Positions 48,918 to 60,659 of a stretch of 64,000 bases of DNA are shown in pieces. The stretch lies in contig JXTC01000472.1 of NCBI GenBank assembly GCA_002914845.1, positions 136,560 through 200,559 of the forward strand, read 5' to 3'. Source of the stretch: Trema orientale (lineage: Eukaryota; Streptophyta; Magnoliopsida; Rosales; Cannabaceae). Position 1 is the first letter of the stretch. Each line of letters opens with the position of its first letter. The notes below the pieces were generated by a model. That model saw nothing but the letters and a program-made list of their open reading frames with translations, ran no database searches and was not told the origin of the DNA. The translations under genes and the position numbers were made by a program.

Positions 48918-51418
48918 TTGTTATTTCCTGAAATTGGCCTTCTGCACTGGCTTTGTGTGTGGGGTTAGGTGTGGTCTTTTTTTGGTCATTTCATTAAATG
49001 TGAGTATGTGACGAAATTGCCCCTTTTTCTTGGCTTTGGTTCAGGGATGGGTTCCGGGTCCTTTTGGCTATTTTTTGAAGTGGCTTTATGGATGTGTCCA
49101 TTCTCTCTCTTGCTCTTTGGTCCTCATGATTTATTCTTCTTCTTCTTCTTCTCTCTCTCTCTCTCTCCCCTATTTGCACTGTTCATCTTCCTCTCTCTCA
49201 TTTTGGATTGTTCTTCTCTCTGTTTTTTTATTTTTTATTTTTTATTTTTAGAATCTCGGCTCCTCTCTTTTCTCTTTGTTTTGATGGTCTACTTCCTGCG
49301 TTCTTTGATATGAGTTTTTTTTTTAATCTTCTCTTCTCCGATTTTTTATTTAGTAGTTTTGACTTGGTTACTCGAGTTTGAATTGTGTTATATTCTCTGG
49401 TGGACTTCTCTCCATTTCTGGTATTTTTTTTACCTGAATATTTTTTATAATTTTTTTGTTTGATATTTGTTATTTTTTTGGGGATATTTTTGTGTTAATC
49501 GTGATATGTGTTTTTCTTTTGGATGATCTATCATTTAGCATTTATAATATGAGATGTGTTATTTAGTGCTTTTCTTTGAAAACTTTTAAGGCCTTTTTTT
49601 TTTTTTTTAATGACAATGTCTACAGAATTATTTATTATTTGTTTTTATTTTATATTTTTTGTTGATACTTGTTATCTGTTTAAGATATTTTTATGTTAAT
49701 TATAATTTGTACTTCTCCTTTGAATGATCTGTTATTTAGCATTTATGATGTGAGATTTTTTGTTTAATGCTATGATGATATTTCTTTAATATTTATATTC
49801 AGAAGGAAAAAAAAGATATAAAAGTGAAAATTCTGTGCTTTGTAAGTCGGCAAATATATATATGTATATATTTTAAACATATTCGTTTTTTATTGAGTGT
49901 TAGTTTTACCTATTGCCATGTGTTTGGATTTTTTCTTTTTTAATACTTTTTCTAAATTTTTGACTGCCTTTTGACTATATATATTGAGATTGTTTACTTA
50001 TTTTGTACATTTTGCTTATTCTTATCTTACCTCTTGCTTAGAATTCCTGAATTTATTATTCCTTTTCTTAATTACATTTATTATCCTTTTATCTCCCATT
50101 TTAGTCTCCGTATAATCTGTATCTTCTTGATATTAGTTTGAAGGACTATTTTCTGGAACCACTTGAGGTACGACAAATATTTATTATGCATATTATTTCT
50201 TTTTTATTTACTATGTTCAAGTTGTAGTTAAGTTGTAGTTATGCTTTGCACTGCTCCTTATTTAATCTTTATTGTATTTGCTGTTTGTCTGTTGTGAAGA
50301 TATTTAATTTTCTGTTAGTATGTTGACTATTATGTACTCTGAAAATATTTTATTAAGTTGTATTATATTTTCTAAATTTGGTTGGATTTTATTGTGTTGT
50401 TAATTAATATATACTGTTTCAATATTTATTCCCCTATTTCTGCTATTAGTTCCGAATATAGTCAGACTTTGTTTTGTTATTCATTAATGTGAGCTTCTTA
50501 AATGTTTTGTTATTCATTAATGTGAGCTGCTTAAATATTTTATTTTATTTTTTTCATTTTAATGTTAGAAATTGGAACATATTTATATGTTTTATACAGA
50601 TAACAATAATTCTTTCCGTTTTTATTTTAGCTTCCCTTCTCCCTTAAAAAAATTTTGGTGTCTCTTATGTCTTTGTCCTTAGAATCTTTTCTGTTGTATG
50701 TGTATAGGTGTGATTTTTTATTCTTTTTACAATAATTTTTTGTGATCTAAACAAACTGATTTTTTGTATTTGCTTTGTCTGAGGGATTAGGTGTGGATTT
50801 TTTTTTCTTTTGATTATCTTTTTAGGTTTTAAATAATTCCGTGGGTTGTTAGTTATATAATAAAATTAGTCTTTTATTTTGGACTTAGTTTAGGAATGGT
50901 TTTTATTTATTTTTTATTGTCTAACTGGTTTGCTTCTTTAGATTCTTTGTTAGATACAGTTTTAATCATTCTTTTTTTTTTTTTTCAAATCATTATTTTT
51001 GGAATCTCTCTGTCACCGTTAATATAAATTCATATAATTCTAAGGAGGTATAGAACAGTTTTTTTTCCGTTTGATTTTAAATTTTGGTAGGTAACGGATG
51101 GCATGATCGACGTGATGACGCACTTNTTTTTTTTTTTTTTTTTCAATGTGTTCTTTTTTTTTTTTGCCTTTGTTCTAACTATATATTTTTCCTTTTATTT
51201 TCTCGATGTCTTCTTAATGATTTTCTTATAATCCTTCATATAATTGGCGATGATGATTGTAAATTTTTTCTGATAACGATGATAATTAATATGAAAATGT
51301 GATTAATTATGTATTTTATGATAATATTTGCTACATTGTTAATAAAATATATTTTTTATGAACATAATTTCTATATGCATCATATCATATTTATACTATT
51401 CATCAACATTATTTAGTT
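48587..51418. other. T-rich region with poly-T tracts and one unresolved base
   Basis: Poly-T runs lie at about 48888-48916 and 51126-51144, with CT microsatellites near 49135-49168. An n at 51125 beside the second poly-T marks a sequencing uncertainty. The CT-rich block at 49050-49320 could be a leader. A gene start at 51419 follows; otherwise nothing is recognised. Confidence 0.5.
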
Positions 51419-53168
51419 ATGGCTACTGTTGGGCCTACATATCATGGAGAAGATGCAGGTGGAGACCCCCCACCAGACCCGTTTAGGATTCCTGCCCCAT
51501 GTCAATCAGGTACAAAGAATATTTTTACTTTGCCTAAGTAATAAATAAAAATACATACATTTATCGTTCATTTCATTTGATTGATTATTAATATTTTTTT
51601 GATCCTTTGTAGCGTCGATCGGTAAGAGGAAACATTCAAAGAATAGATCTTTGAACTTGCAGGAGAAGCTCGATTCCTTGGAGCTAGGTCAACAACTTCC
51701 GATCTCGTTTGACAAGATCGGACCTACATAGAGAGCTGTTAAAGAGAACCAGAAGTATTTTCCCCATCTTATTGGGGTACTTGTCAGGAAGAATACAGAA
51801 CTTTTTTACAAGAGTTAGGCAAAGGTTCCTGCTGAACAGAAGGCGAAAATAGAGTCTGGTGTCAAGGTAAGAATTTTTTTAATATTATTATATCCTTGTA
51901 TTTTATTGAAATTATTTTTGTTAAATACTTTATTTTTTGGTTACAGAAATATTTCCATTATAAAGATGTTAGCAATGACGAGCTGCCTTGGGTATCCCAA
52001 GGTATTAACCGCACCGCTCAAGACATCTATAAGAACTGGAAGAATAAGCTCAGAGAACACTTCATGCTCAATGGCGGGGACGAGAACAATCTTGACCTTC
52101 CCTGTGCTCATCGTTCTGTTCCTCCTGATATGACTCAGGAGGTTTAGAACAAATATGTGGATTATTTTAGCTCTGAGGAGTTTAAGGTTAGTATTTCATT
52201 TAATTTGTCTTTTACTATATTAATTTTATAACTATTACATTATTAACTAATGACTTTAAAATGACAGGTTATGTCTAAGAGGAATGCTGGTAATAAGGAA
52301 TAGATAAAGTATATTAGTAGGCAGGGGCCTAAGTCCACTATTCCCAGTATATATAATATGGTAATCTTCTTACAACTTATTTCTTACTTTTATATTTTTT
52401 TTATTGCTTTTGTTTATGTACTTATCAAATTCAATGCATAGGGGAATCTTAAGACGGGAGATATGCAATCGATCGCAGAGAACTACTGACAGAGATATAT
52501 GGATCATGTGACTGGCATGTGGCATTCTGAGGAGGTTAAGCAGAATTATGTAAGTAACTTATAAATTATTTGTATTCATTGATTGTCTACTAATTTTATT
52601 TTTTTACTAACTTTTTTCTAACTTTTTTAAGCATAAGATGGTTAAGATTCGCATGACTCAGTTGTAGTCTCAGGCATCTTCATCTGCCTCCAGTTCTTCG
52701 ACATAATCTGCACCACCTCGTATTGATGAGACATTGATTACTGATGAGGGGCTTAGTGTTAGGAGAGGATATAGGAGAGGAGTTAGTCTGAAGCTCAAGG
52801 GAGCTGCTAGCACTTCTTCTACAGCAGCTTTTCCACTATGGGATCCTTCTGTGACCGACTCTGAGTTGTGAGACTTTTTTAGCCAGACACAGAATTATTT
52901 GGCTGCTGCCTACCAGAGTGAAGCAGTTTTCCCAGCACAACATGATGCATAGAGGTAGTACTTCAATGAACAACTGCATTATATGTCTAGCGCATTGGCG
53001 AGATTGGTTTCGGGATTCCATATGTTCATTCAACTGCCTGCTGCTCCTGATAGTTTTTTGATGCCCCTGCCACCTACATTGACTCTGAGATTCTGATCTA
53101 AACCTCCTCCCCCGACTTCCGACACTCAAGACAACGCAGATCAGGATGAGACCGACTTGGATAGCTAG
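51419..53168 (+). pseudogene. CACTA-type Transposase_24-like (Ptta/En/Spm) gene, broken
   Basis: Six exons can be read with GT-AG junctions: 51419-51509, 51613-51866, 51947-52186, 52268-52360, 52442-52549 and about 52632-53168. The product starts MATVGPTYHGEDAGG, with FHYKDVSNDELPWVSQGINR, DIYKNWKNKLREHF and RNAGNKE*IKYISRQGPKS, patterned like the plant En/Spm-associated Ptta family rather than the DDE transposase itself. At least eight in-frame stops occur, several explained by a C-to-T change of CAG, CAA or CGA, so it makes no full protein. It precedes the CACTA right end at 53809 and probably belongs to that element. Confidence 0.72.
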
Positions 53169-53186
53169 CTAGCTAGCTAGATAGTT
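53161..53186. repeat. Short (AGCT) microsatellite
   Basis: ATAGCTAGCTAGCTAGCTAG follows the stop of the transposase-like pseudogene. Confidence 0.8.
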
Positions 53187-53389
53187 CAATTTTTTTTCTT
53201 GTTGAATACTTTTATTAAAATTTTATTTTATGTGTATTTTTGTTATGAAATTATTTTAAATTTTATTTTAATTTAAAATTGTATTTTATATTTCAAATAT
53301 TTTCTATTTATTTCTATTTTTATTTTTTATAATTTTATTTCTAATTTTAATAATTTAATTATATAAAAAAATTATAACATCTATAGCGA

Positions 53390-53809
53390 CGACAATATTG
53401 GTCGTCGCTATAAGTAATCTAGCTATTATGTCGTCGCTATAACATTATTTAAATATACATATATTTTTTTAAAAAATATACCTATAGCGATGACATATGT
53501 CGTCACTATAATAAAATTTAAATATATATATTTTTTTAAAAAATACCTATAGCGATGACAAATATTGTCGCTATAGTGTAACGATGGCCACTATCGTCGT
53601 TTTTTAGTCATCGTTCGATGACATTTTAGCGACGACAAATGTCGTCGCTATATTCGATTATTCCGATGACAAATTTTGTCGTCGCTATAGAGGAGCTATA
53701 CCGACGAAGTATTAATGACGATAATGTCGTCACGATAGACCTATAGCGATGATTTTTTGCTCTATAACGACGACATTTGTTGCCACTATAGAGCCTTTTT
53801 CCTGTAGTG
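53390..53809. mobile_element. Right end of a CACTA element with subterminal repeats
   Basis: The segment ends ...TTTTTCCTGTAGTG, the inverse of a CACTACAGGAAAAA terminus. Inside it, TATAGCGACGACA and its complement TGTCGTCGCTATA occur about a dozen times in both orientations, the transposase-binding subterminal array of En/Spm elements. The left CACTA terminus was not found in the window. Confidence 0.82.
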
Positions 53810-53969
53810 AACCACCTTAACAACATAAATTACTGAACAAGAAAATGATCGCAGAATTAAATGAATTAGATCGCTTGACATAACAGATAAATAAAAATGT
53901 AATAATACTAATAAAAATAATACTATACACAATAATTTATGCTAATAAAAATTTTCTTTATACTTTCAG

Positions 53970-54793
53970 GGTATTAAATTCATAGTAAAAGTGACAATAT
54001 ACAAGTTTAAAACCTTTCAAGATTGGTTCTACAATCCTTATCATCAATGCTATAGATAAGTTCGTGAAGTAGGAACTAGATGGTGGTGCGACACACACGA
54101 CCACCTAATATCAACTCCAACTCCATGGTACTAAATATAATTTAATAATTTAGATTAATATTTTTTTTAATTAATTCACCAAAAAAATATAATTTATATT
54201 ATTATTCGTTAACTTAAATATCCTTATTCTTATTTTTCTTCTACTAAATTCTTTTCTCATATTATTATCTTAACAAGTATTAATTAAATATCAGAATTCG
54301 AGACGAAACTGGATTCACAGTCATAACGATATTTGGAAATGCAGCTCAAGTCCTCATAAAAAAACCATGCATAGTGTTAACAATACAAGAGGGCTACACC
54401 AATCTAACAATATTTTCACTGGTAATTGAATAACTATGCGGGCAAACAAAAATATTCCAAGTCTATTTCAGGGCCAGACGAGCTTTAATTGACACAATTA
54501 ACTGTGTCAAAAATATTTGATGACGACGAATCCATCATATCATCCCTACTAACACCACCAACCATTCCAGAAACTAAAACAACGCTAACCATCCCACTAG
54601 ATTTAAAAAACCAGATCCAAAAAAAAAAAAAAAAATCACTATAGAAAAATAAAAAAACTACTATTAGTTTACACTTACTATAATAAGATACAAAATATAT
54701 TATCCATTTTTTAATTAATAATACATTTTTTTCCATCTCAGATATGAAGCAGCATCAACAGAGGAATCAAAGAAACGAAAACTAATTAGGTAA
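53970..54793 (+). pseudogene. RPA70-like gene fragment, Helitron-associated type
   Basis: Three exon-like blocks are visible. Block 53970-54127 reads KFIVKVTIYKFKTFQDWFYN, then a Cys, and WWCDTHDHL, following the zinc-binding C-terminal OB fold of replication protein A large subunit (W-Y...C...W-C..H). Block 54295-54421 reads IRDETGFTVITIFGNAAQVL, the strand that follows in RPA. Block 54742-54793 reads YEAASTEESKKRKLIR then TAA, a basic tail. A TAA interrupts the first block and the first junction gives an odd codon, so it is broken. RPA-like genes are common cargo of plant Helitrons. Confidence 0.65.
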
Positions 54794-55120
54794 TTAATAT
54801 ATTTATATTTAAAAATATATATTTTATACTTTAACAATTAAAAAAATAAATATTTCCTTTTTGAAAAAAAATATATAACTTAAATTTACTTTCTTTTTTT
54901 TTTTCTATTCTATTTTTTTTCCCTTAATTACAATGAAAAGGAATCACGAAAGAAAGGAAAACAGAAATTATGAAAAAATTCATCAACCTACTTCGATGTA
55001 AAAATATTTTATAGTATTCTAAATAATATTTTATCATACTTTATATAAATATGATATAACTGTAAAAACTTATTGTATAAACTTATTACTATAATATTTT
55101 ATATTTAATTATATATATAA

Positions 55121-55152
55121 AATGCGCAGCAAAAACGCGGGTTTCTCAACTC
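55121..55152 (+). other. Possible Helitron 3' end remnant
   Basis: ATGCGCAGCAAAAACGCGGG followed by TTTCTCAACTCGT resembles plant Helitron 3' ends (GC hairpin, then a CTRR terminus), but the terminus reads CTCG and the stem is short. Its position about 330 bp after the RPA-like fragment on the same strand supports the idea. Confidence 0.35.
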
Positions 55153-56637
55153 GTATGTATGTCAATCTATATATGTATTAATAGCTTTGTTATCTGATTA
55201 TTGATTACGGATTCCTCTCGCTAATGGCCAATGAAAATTAATGCGGCCTAATATAGTATACATACACGGGAAACCGAACAATGTTTTTAGCACGGGTTAT
55301 TCAATATTTAGATGATTCGATACTTTTTTGCAAAGAAAAAAAGAGAGGAGGATTAATAACAAATTTTTTAGTTATAAAGTAAATGTCAATATATATAACA
55401 AGAAAAGTCGAACCAGGAAATTTTATTGATGATCATGAATATTGTTACATGAGTGTGTCATACATTCATTGACCATGAATACTACATGAGCATGTCATAT
55501 ATATAGATATTTTGCTCGAAATAATACTGCCTAAAAATTAGATTTGTGTGTGAATAGCAATTACTACAGCACTTGATGAGATTCTGTTACCTAGTACTTA
55601 AGGTCAAGCTGATGAGCTATATTTTTTACGCCAGAATTTGTGAATGTTAATTAACGGAACTCCTTATTAACATTATAAATATAGAGTTCTTGGGATACAT
55701 AAATCTATATATATATATATATATATGTAATGCTTGATTCTCAATACGCGCGACTGCCGATTTCTTGCAACATTTCTCTGTTTCTTACATGCATATGTAC
55801 ATATATATACTCTGTCCGAGATCTTGTCTTTTGTTCAAAGGTAAATTCCTCTTCTACTTTGTTTAGTGTGATCAGAAAATTATTCTTAAGAGGATTTTAT
55901 TAATTGATTAGAAAGATGCTTGGAAGAAAAATGGATTAGATATATTTGAAAAACAAACAATTGGAAAATCAGATTTAGTTTTTATCTCAATATTAAGCAG
56001 GACAAATTGAAACTTTTTCTTTCATCATTACAACTCTAAAAAGCAAAGAATTTTCTTACCTATTTGTACATCTCTCTTTTAAATTTTCTGTCTTACCACA
56101 CATGGCTAGTATTGCAAGATCAAATTCAAATGAAAGATTATTAAAGTCCAATAGTTCAAATAGATTATATGCCATTTTTTTCTTCCTCTTATGTGCAGGC
56201 TATTATTGCTAATTGTTTGACGGAAATCAACATTTTAGGTACCTCTTTAGACTATTCAATATGTATACTCTCTAGATTTTGAAAATTATTATAATTTTAC
56301 TGAAATGATTAATTATATATCTAATATATAATATATTAATTAAACATGAAACGATAATTAATTGTTCAAACTTCAAACAAAACGATTCCTTTATTCATTA
56401 TCTACACTATTTTTAGTAAGACCTAATTTTTCTCACAAAAAAAAAAAAGAAAAAAAAAAAGAAAAAAGAGAATTTCTCCCTCTCACATTACTATTTCTGT
56501 CTCTCCTACCAAAACATCATAGTAAGGGGTAATTAATCATATCCAAGTAGATATTCAAATTTTCCTGATCAGCATATCATTTTGAAGAAAACTCATGATC
56601 AATCATTCTGACACACATATTATGTTCAAGATAATAA
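55153..56637. other. Region downstream of WOX2, no gene seen
   Basis: AT-rich with a TA run at 55704-55727 and A-rich runs near 56439-56470. The WOX2 3' UTR should lie in the last few hundred bases. Confidence 0.4.
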
Positions 56638-58965
56638 TTACCTAGAGAAAAAGTCATAGAAAGGCTGATCATGATAACCAGATGAACAAGCTTCTTGATC
56701 AACCTCAGAAGAGCTAGAAGGATTACTTATACTACTTCTATAATTAGTAGCTGGATTCTCATAAGCCATAATATGAGAGTTTTCTTCTTTTCCTTGTAAA
56801 ATGCCTGTTGGCCTCACTGGAAAGAGTGACAGCGTCTCTTGTTCACATGATGATGATGAGTTTCCAATCAGCTTCTCGGTGGAGCCGACTGCCCTAGCCG
56901 GCTCGAAGCCACCGGCGCCACTGCCGCCGATATCGGTTGTGTATAGTATTCCACCTGCAGCCTGAGTTGGCACTGGTTCATATCCTGCACCAGCAGCACA
57001 GCAGATAATTCTAGTAGTAGTACTACTCTTTTCTAATTTGTCCAACCTTATTGGTGATCTCCGCCTTATGCTGTTAGACAGTGGAACCTTACTGGGATAT
57101 TGGTGTTGCTGGTGGATTCCTGTATGATCATGAGGCTGCTGTACTACTGGTAGGTAATATGGGCCGCAAACCACTGGATCAAAACAATTGTGTACCGTTT
57201 AAGTCAATTAACGAAACAAAAAGAACAATATTTACATGCATATTATATAGTCAGGAGAAAACGTGCAGTTTGAAAGAAACAGGATATGACACCGACACAC
57301 ATAAATACTTATATATATATGGGCACCAATCCAGTAGGTATTTTTTTTTTTACCTATGCATAGGTATCAATTGGGCCAATGAAAAAATATTTTGTACATT
57401 TTTTTACATTAAAAAATAAGAGAGAGAAAAAGCATTAATGATGCACGTCTTTTCATGCATCTCATTTTAGCCGTTAGATCATTGTTAGATGATGATCCAA
57501 CGATTAGAAAAAAAATACCTACACATAGGTAAAAAAAAAAAAAACCTACCGGATTGGCAACCATATATATATATATATATATGGGTGTAGTAACTTATAT
57601 ATATATATTATGTAAGCACGGATGTAGTCCCTTTAAGGGGACGGATGTAGTCTTTTTATATATATATAAGCACGGATGTATTTCTCCTTAAAGGGTACCG
57701 GTATCCCGTCCATATTTTAACTAACACAGTCAAATATTATGTTGCTTAAAACTTGAAATGTGTTGGCCAAATTATGGACGGGACTAGTCACTCAAGTGAC
57801 TAAAACCGTGACCTATAGATATATATATATATACACACACGTTAAACACACAATTGTCTCCACAATATAGGCTCTTCTTTTTCTTTTCTTTCTTCTTATT
57901 CGGGAAAGCGTTTCGAAAAAAGCGTTAACCAATGTCAAAAGATATATATTTAAAAAATTTGCTTAGATAACAAGGATATAAATATATAATATTGGTTAAA
58001 GATTATCAGCACTCTATTACATAGGTAAGCAAGGAATTAACGAGGTTTTCTAAGGGCCGTGACCTATATAAATAAAACGACTCATCCAATCATTTATGAT
58101 TAGTAAATCCACCATATAATTAAGTTAACTATTAAAAAAACAAAAGTAAACCTATAGCTATAGTGCAGTCATTAGACTAAGTACACCACAGGTCCACAAC
58201 ACATATATCGAGTTCCTTTGCATGAACAGACAGCGTGGAAGTACCAGACTACAATATAACAGCTTAAAAATATACATCCACACACTATAATATAAAACAA
58301 GTACTCAAATTAAAGACAGCCAATCGATCTGTAAAAAAGTATGAAATGGCGTCTACCAATCAAATTTTCAAAGGCATACGTATCTAAGTTACCTTCATCA
58401 TAGTTTTTTTTCCCCCCTAATAACAATCTCTTCCAATGTTCAATGATGGAAAAAGAACAAAAGATTGAACACGAAAGGATAATTTGGTTGTGATGTACAG
58501 AATATAAACCCAAATGGAGAACATATTTATAAATAAATTCATCGATCAAACGTACATAATTATAGGTATATAACATATGTGTATATATATATATATACCA
58601 TTTGGGCAAGGATGAGAATTGGAAGGGAATTTTGGGTGAGTGGTCCTATGGACAAAGCGGTTAATGTAAGCCATGCTCTCTTGCTTCTGCTTCTGCCTTT
58701 GCCTGGCTTTGTGATTTTGAAACCAGTAGAAGACATTCTTACCCTCAATGTGACCGAAAGCCCTTAACCTTGTGGTTATCTGCTGTATTTGTTCAGCACT
58801 AGGAGTCCTTATTCCTTGCTTATACAAACTCTCAAGCATATTTATCTGCTCCTTCGTAGGGTTCCACCGCGAAGAGCCCGCCGGAGCTCCATTACTACAG
58901 GTACCACAACTAGTACTACTACTATTACTACTGTTCATCTCCACATTACTATGATCACCTTCCAT
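56638..58965 (-). CDS. WOX2: WUSCHEL-related homeobox 2 (WOX2)
   Basis: WOX2 is a nuclear transcription factor of the apical embryo lineage. Exon 1 is 58599-58965 and exon 2 is 56638-57173; joined they give 300 residues, somewhat longer than Arabidopsis WOX2. A WUS-type homeodomain spans about residues 32-95 ([46 protein letters not shown]). The RQRQKQKQ run and following MAYINR point to WOX2 rather than WUS or WOX5. Exon 2 opens PNVVCGPYY, comparable to the NVGCVSPYY of WOX2, and holds the WUS box TLSLFP (about 236-241) and the C-terminal QPFYDFFSR. The donor at 58598 and the acceptor before 57173 are GT-AG and keep the frame. The 1425-bp intron contains a MITE. Confidence 0.93.
57321..57562. 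mobile_element. MITE with about 45-bp inverted ends in the WOX2 intron
   Basis: Left GGGCACCAATCCAGTAGGT, poly-T and ACCTATGCATAGGTAT match right ATACCTACACATAGGT, poly-A and ACCTACCGGATTGGCAACC in inverted orientation. Flanking (AT)n on both sides hides any target duplication. Transcribed within the WOX2 pre-mRNA it could fold into a hairpin. Confidence 0.78.
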
Positions 58966-59111
58966 ATTGATATTACTATATAATATCCCAGGTTTCCTGG
59001 TATGTGGGTTTTCTGTATTGTAATGCAGACTGAAAAATATTAAGGAAAAACAGAGATAGGTGTGATTTGCTCGCTGGGGCTAACTCTTTTGCATGGCTTT
59101 TGTACTGTTTA

Positions 59112-59118
59112 ATTTATA
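59112..59118 (-). promoter_or_regulatory. Possible TATA box of WOX2
   Basis: TATAAAT on the minus strand about 150 bp before the WOX2 start codon. Just upstream is a (TG)n(GA)n microsatellite (about 59143-59183). Confidence 0.5.
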
Positions 59119-59141
59119 GAGAACGACAGAGAGTCAAACAA

Positions 59142-59142
<1 letters not shown>

Positions 59143-59183
<41 letters not shown>
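59143..59183. repeat. (TG)n(GA)n microsatellite upstream of WOX2
   Basis: About 6 TG units and 14 GA units in the core promoter region, on the sense strand (CT)n(CA)n, a potentially length-variable site. Confidence 0.85.
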
Positions 59184-59186
<3 letters not shown>

Positions 59187-59404
59187 GCATGCGTATTGTT
59201 TTTGGTGCTAAAAATCTCTGAAAACATGGCGGTTAGCGGCTAAGGAGATATCCAAGAGGTGGCATGAGATTTAATTTCGGCGTTTCAACAAAGAAAAAGA
59301 AACAAAAGTCTAATTTATACTAATGGACAAAATGACTATGGTACCTATTGTCTATTGTCTTTTTATCTTTTATTTATTTATATACAGTGTCCGTGTTTAG
59401 TATG

Positions 59405-60090
59405 CAATGGTGGACCCAATATTGTTTTTCAGAGAGGCGTATATAAAATTAAAATACAAAAAAGTTAAATGGGAAATTAGAGATTTAAATATCAGAAAAT
59501 AAAAATTTAGGATCTAAATGCCAAAATCATTAAAATTTGGGGATTTTTGCTGTCAATTACCTAAATATTTACTTTCTTTTTTCAATTTTAAACATAATGT
59601 GATATAATATCTTGTAATAAGATTGCTAGTTGTTGATAATAAATTCATAGAAACAAACACGTTTTGATAGAAATTAGGGAAGTGAAAAATTTAGAGAAGT
59701 GAAAATGATAAAGAGAATAAAATAAAAAAAATATAAAAATAGATATATAGTATTTATTAAGGATTAGAAAAGTAACTATAATTTAATTTTGATTGAATAT
59801 ACATATAAAATAATTTACAAAAAGTATCATAAATTAATTTATATATCGTTTAAATAGAATTTTTATTCCTAAAATTTTGTATACATTAGTTATTAAAGAC
59901 ATAAATAACTAAAATTAAATTCTTGAATGAATTAAGTAAAATATGGAAGTAAAATAATTTATAAAAAAAGAGTTTTAATATAAAATATATGCCCTTAAAT
60001 AAATATATGAATATGTATATATATATAAAAATAATTTCAAAAATCCAAGGAGGGTATATGCCTCCTTTGCCTAAGTGTAGGTCCGTCCTG
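59405..60090. mobile_element. Non-autonomous hAT element
   Basis: Exact 8-bp target duplication TTAGTATG at 59397-59404 and 60091-60098. The ends CAATGGTGGACC and, inverted, CAGGACGGACC are hAT-like. The interior is very AT-rich and non-coding. Its right arm resembles the left arm of the element at 39881. Confidence 0.85.
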
Positions 60091-60419
60091 TTAGTATGTA
60101 TGTTTTAAGTTTTTTCTTAATCCATTGGATATTCATCTAACAATTACAATCATGAGTAGTTAGAAAAAAATATATTATTTAATATTTTTTATTTTTCTAT
60201 CATTTTATTACAAAAAAAATGTGTAAAATAAATTTTAATTAGGTAAAATAATATATAATAACATGTGCTATTTATTATAACGAGTTTATTAATAATTTTT
60301 TATTATTTTTATTATAAAAAAATATGTAAAATAAATTTTAATTAGGCACAATACTATACAGTAATACGTGGTATGCTCAGTTTATTATAGCGACTTTATT
60401 AATGTCGGCTCTAATAATA

Positions 60420-60659
60420 TTATTGATGTAAGACCTGTAAGTACATATTGTGAAAAGGGATACGCATGTCTCGGGAATGACAGAATTGGGGAAAGCAGAA
60501 AAGGACAGCCGGTTGGGTTATAAGGTGTAGGTAATAGCTAGGCTTTGGGAATTGAAGTGAGAGCAGAAAAACGCAGGTGAAGATGAAGAGCCAAGTGTGG
60601 AGGTGTTGATGCTTGGTAGGAGTTGGGATGGTGAACCTCATGGCTCCGCGCATGGCCAT
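60420..60659 (-). CDS. Candidate 79-residue small protein
   Basis: A short frame begins MAMRGAMRFTIPTPTKHQ and then has a hydrophobic stretch (TWLFIFTCVFLLSLQF) that could be a signal peptide or membrane anchor. A TATATAAAA sequence on the minus strand at about 60718 is well placed as a TATA box, and GC content is locally higher. I recognise no family, and the frame might be only the first exon of a longer gene or part of a non-coding RNA. Confidence 0.25.
   Translation of the reverse strand: MAMRGAMRFTIPTPTKHQHLHTWLFIFTCVFLLSLQFPKPSYYLHLITQPAVLFCFPQFCHSRDMRIPFHNMYLQVLHQ

Noticed and set aside
58310..58609. 99-codon minus-strand frame following WOX2 exon 1
   Set aside because: It lies in the WOX2 intron; the exon 1 donor at 58598 joins well to exon 2.
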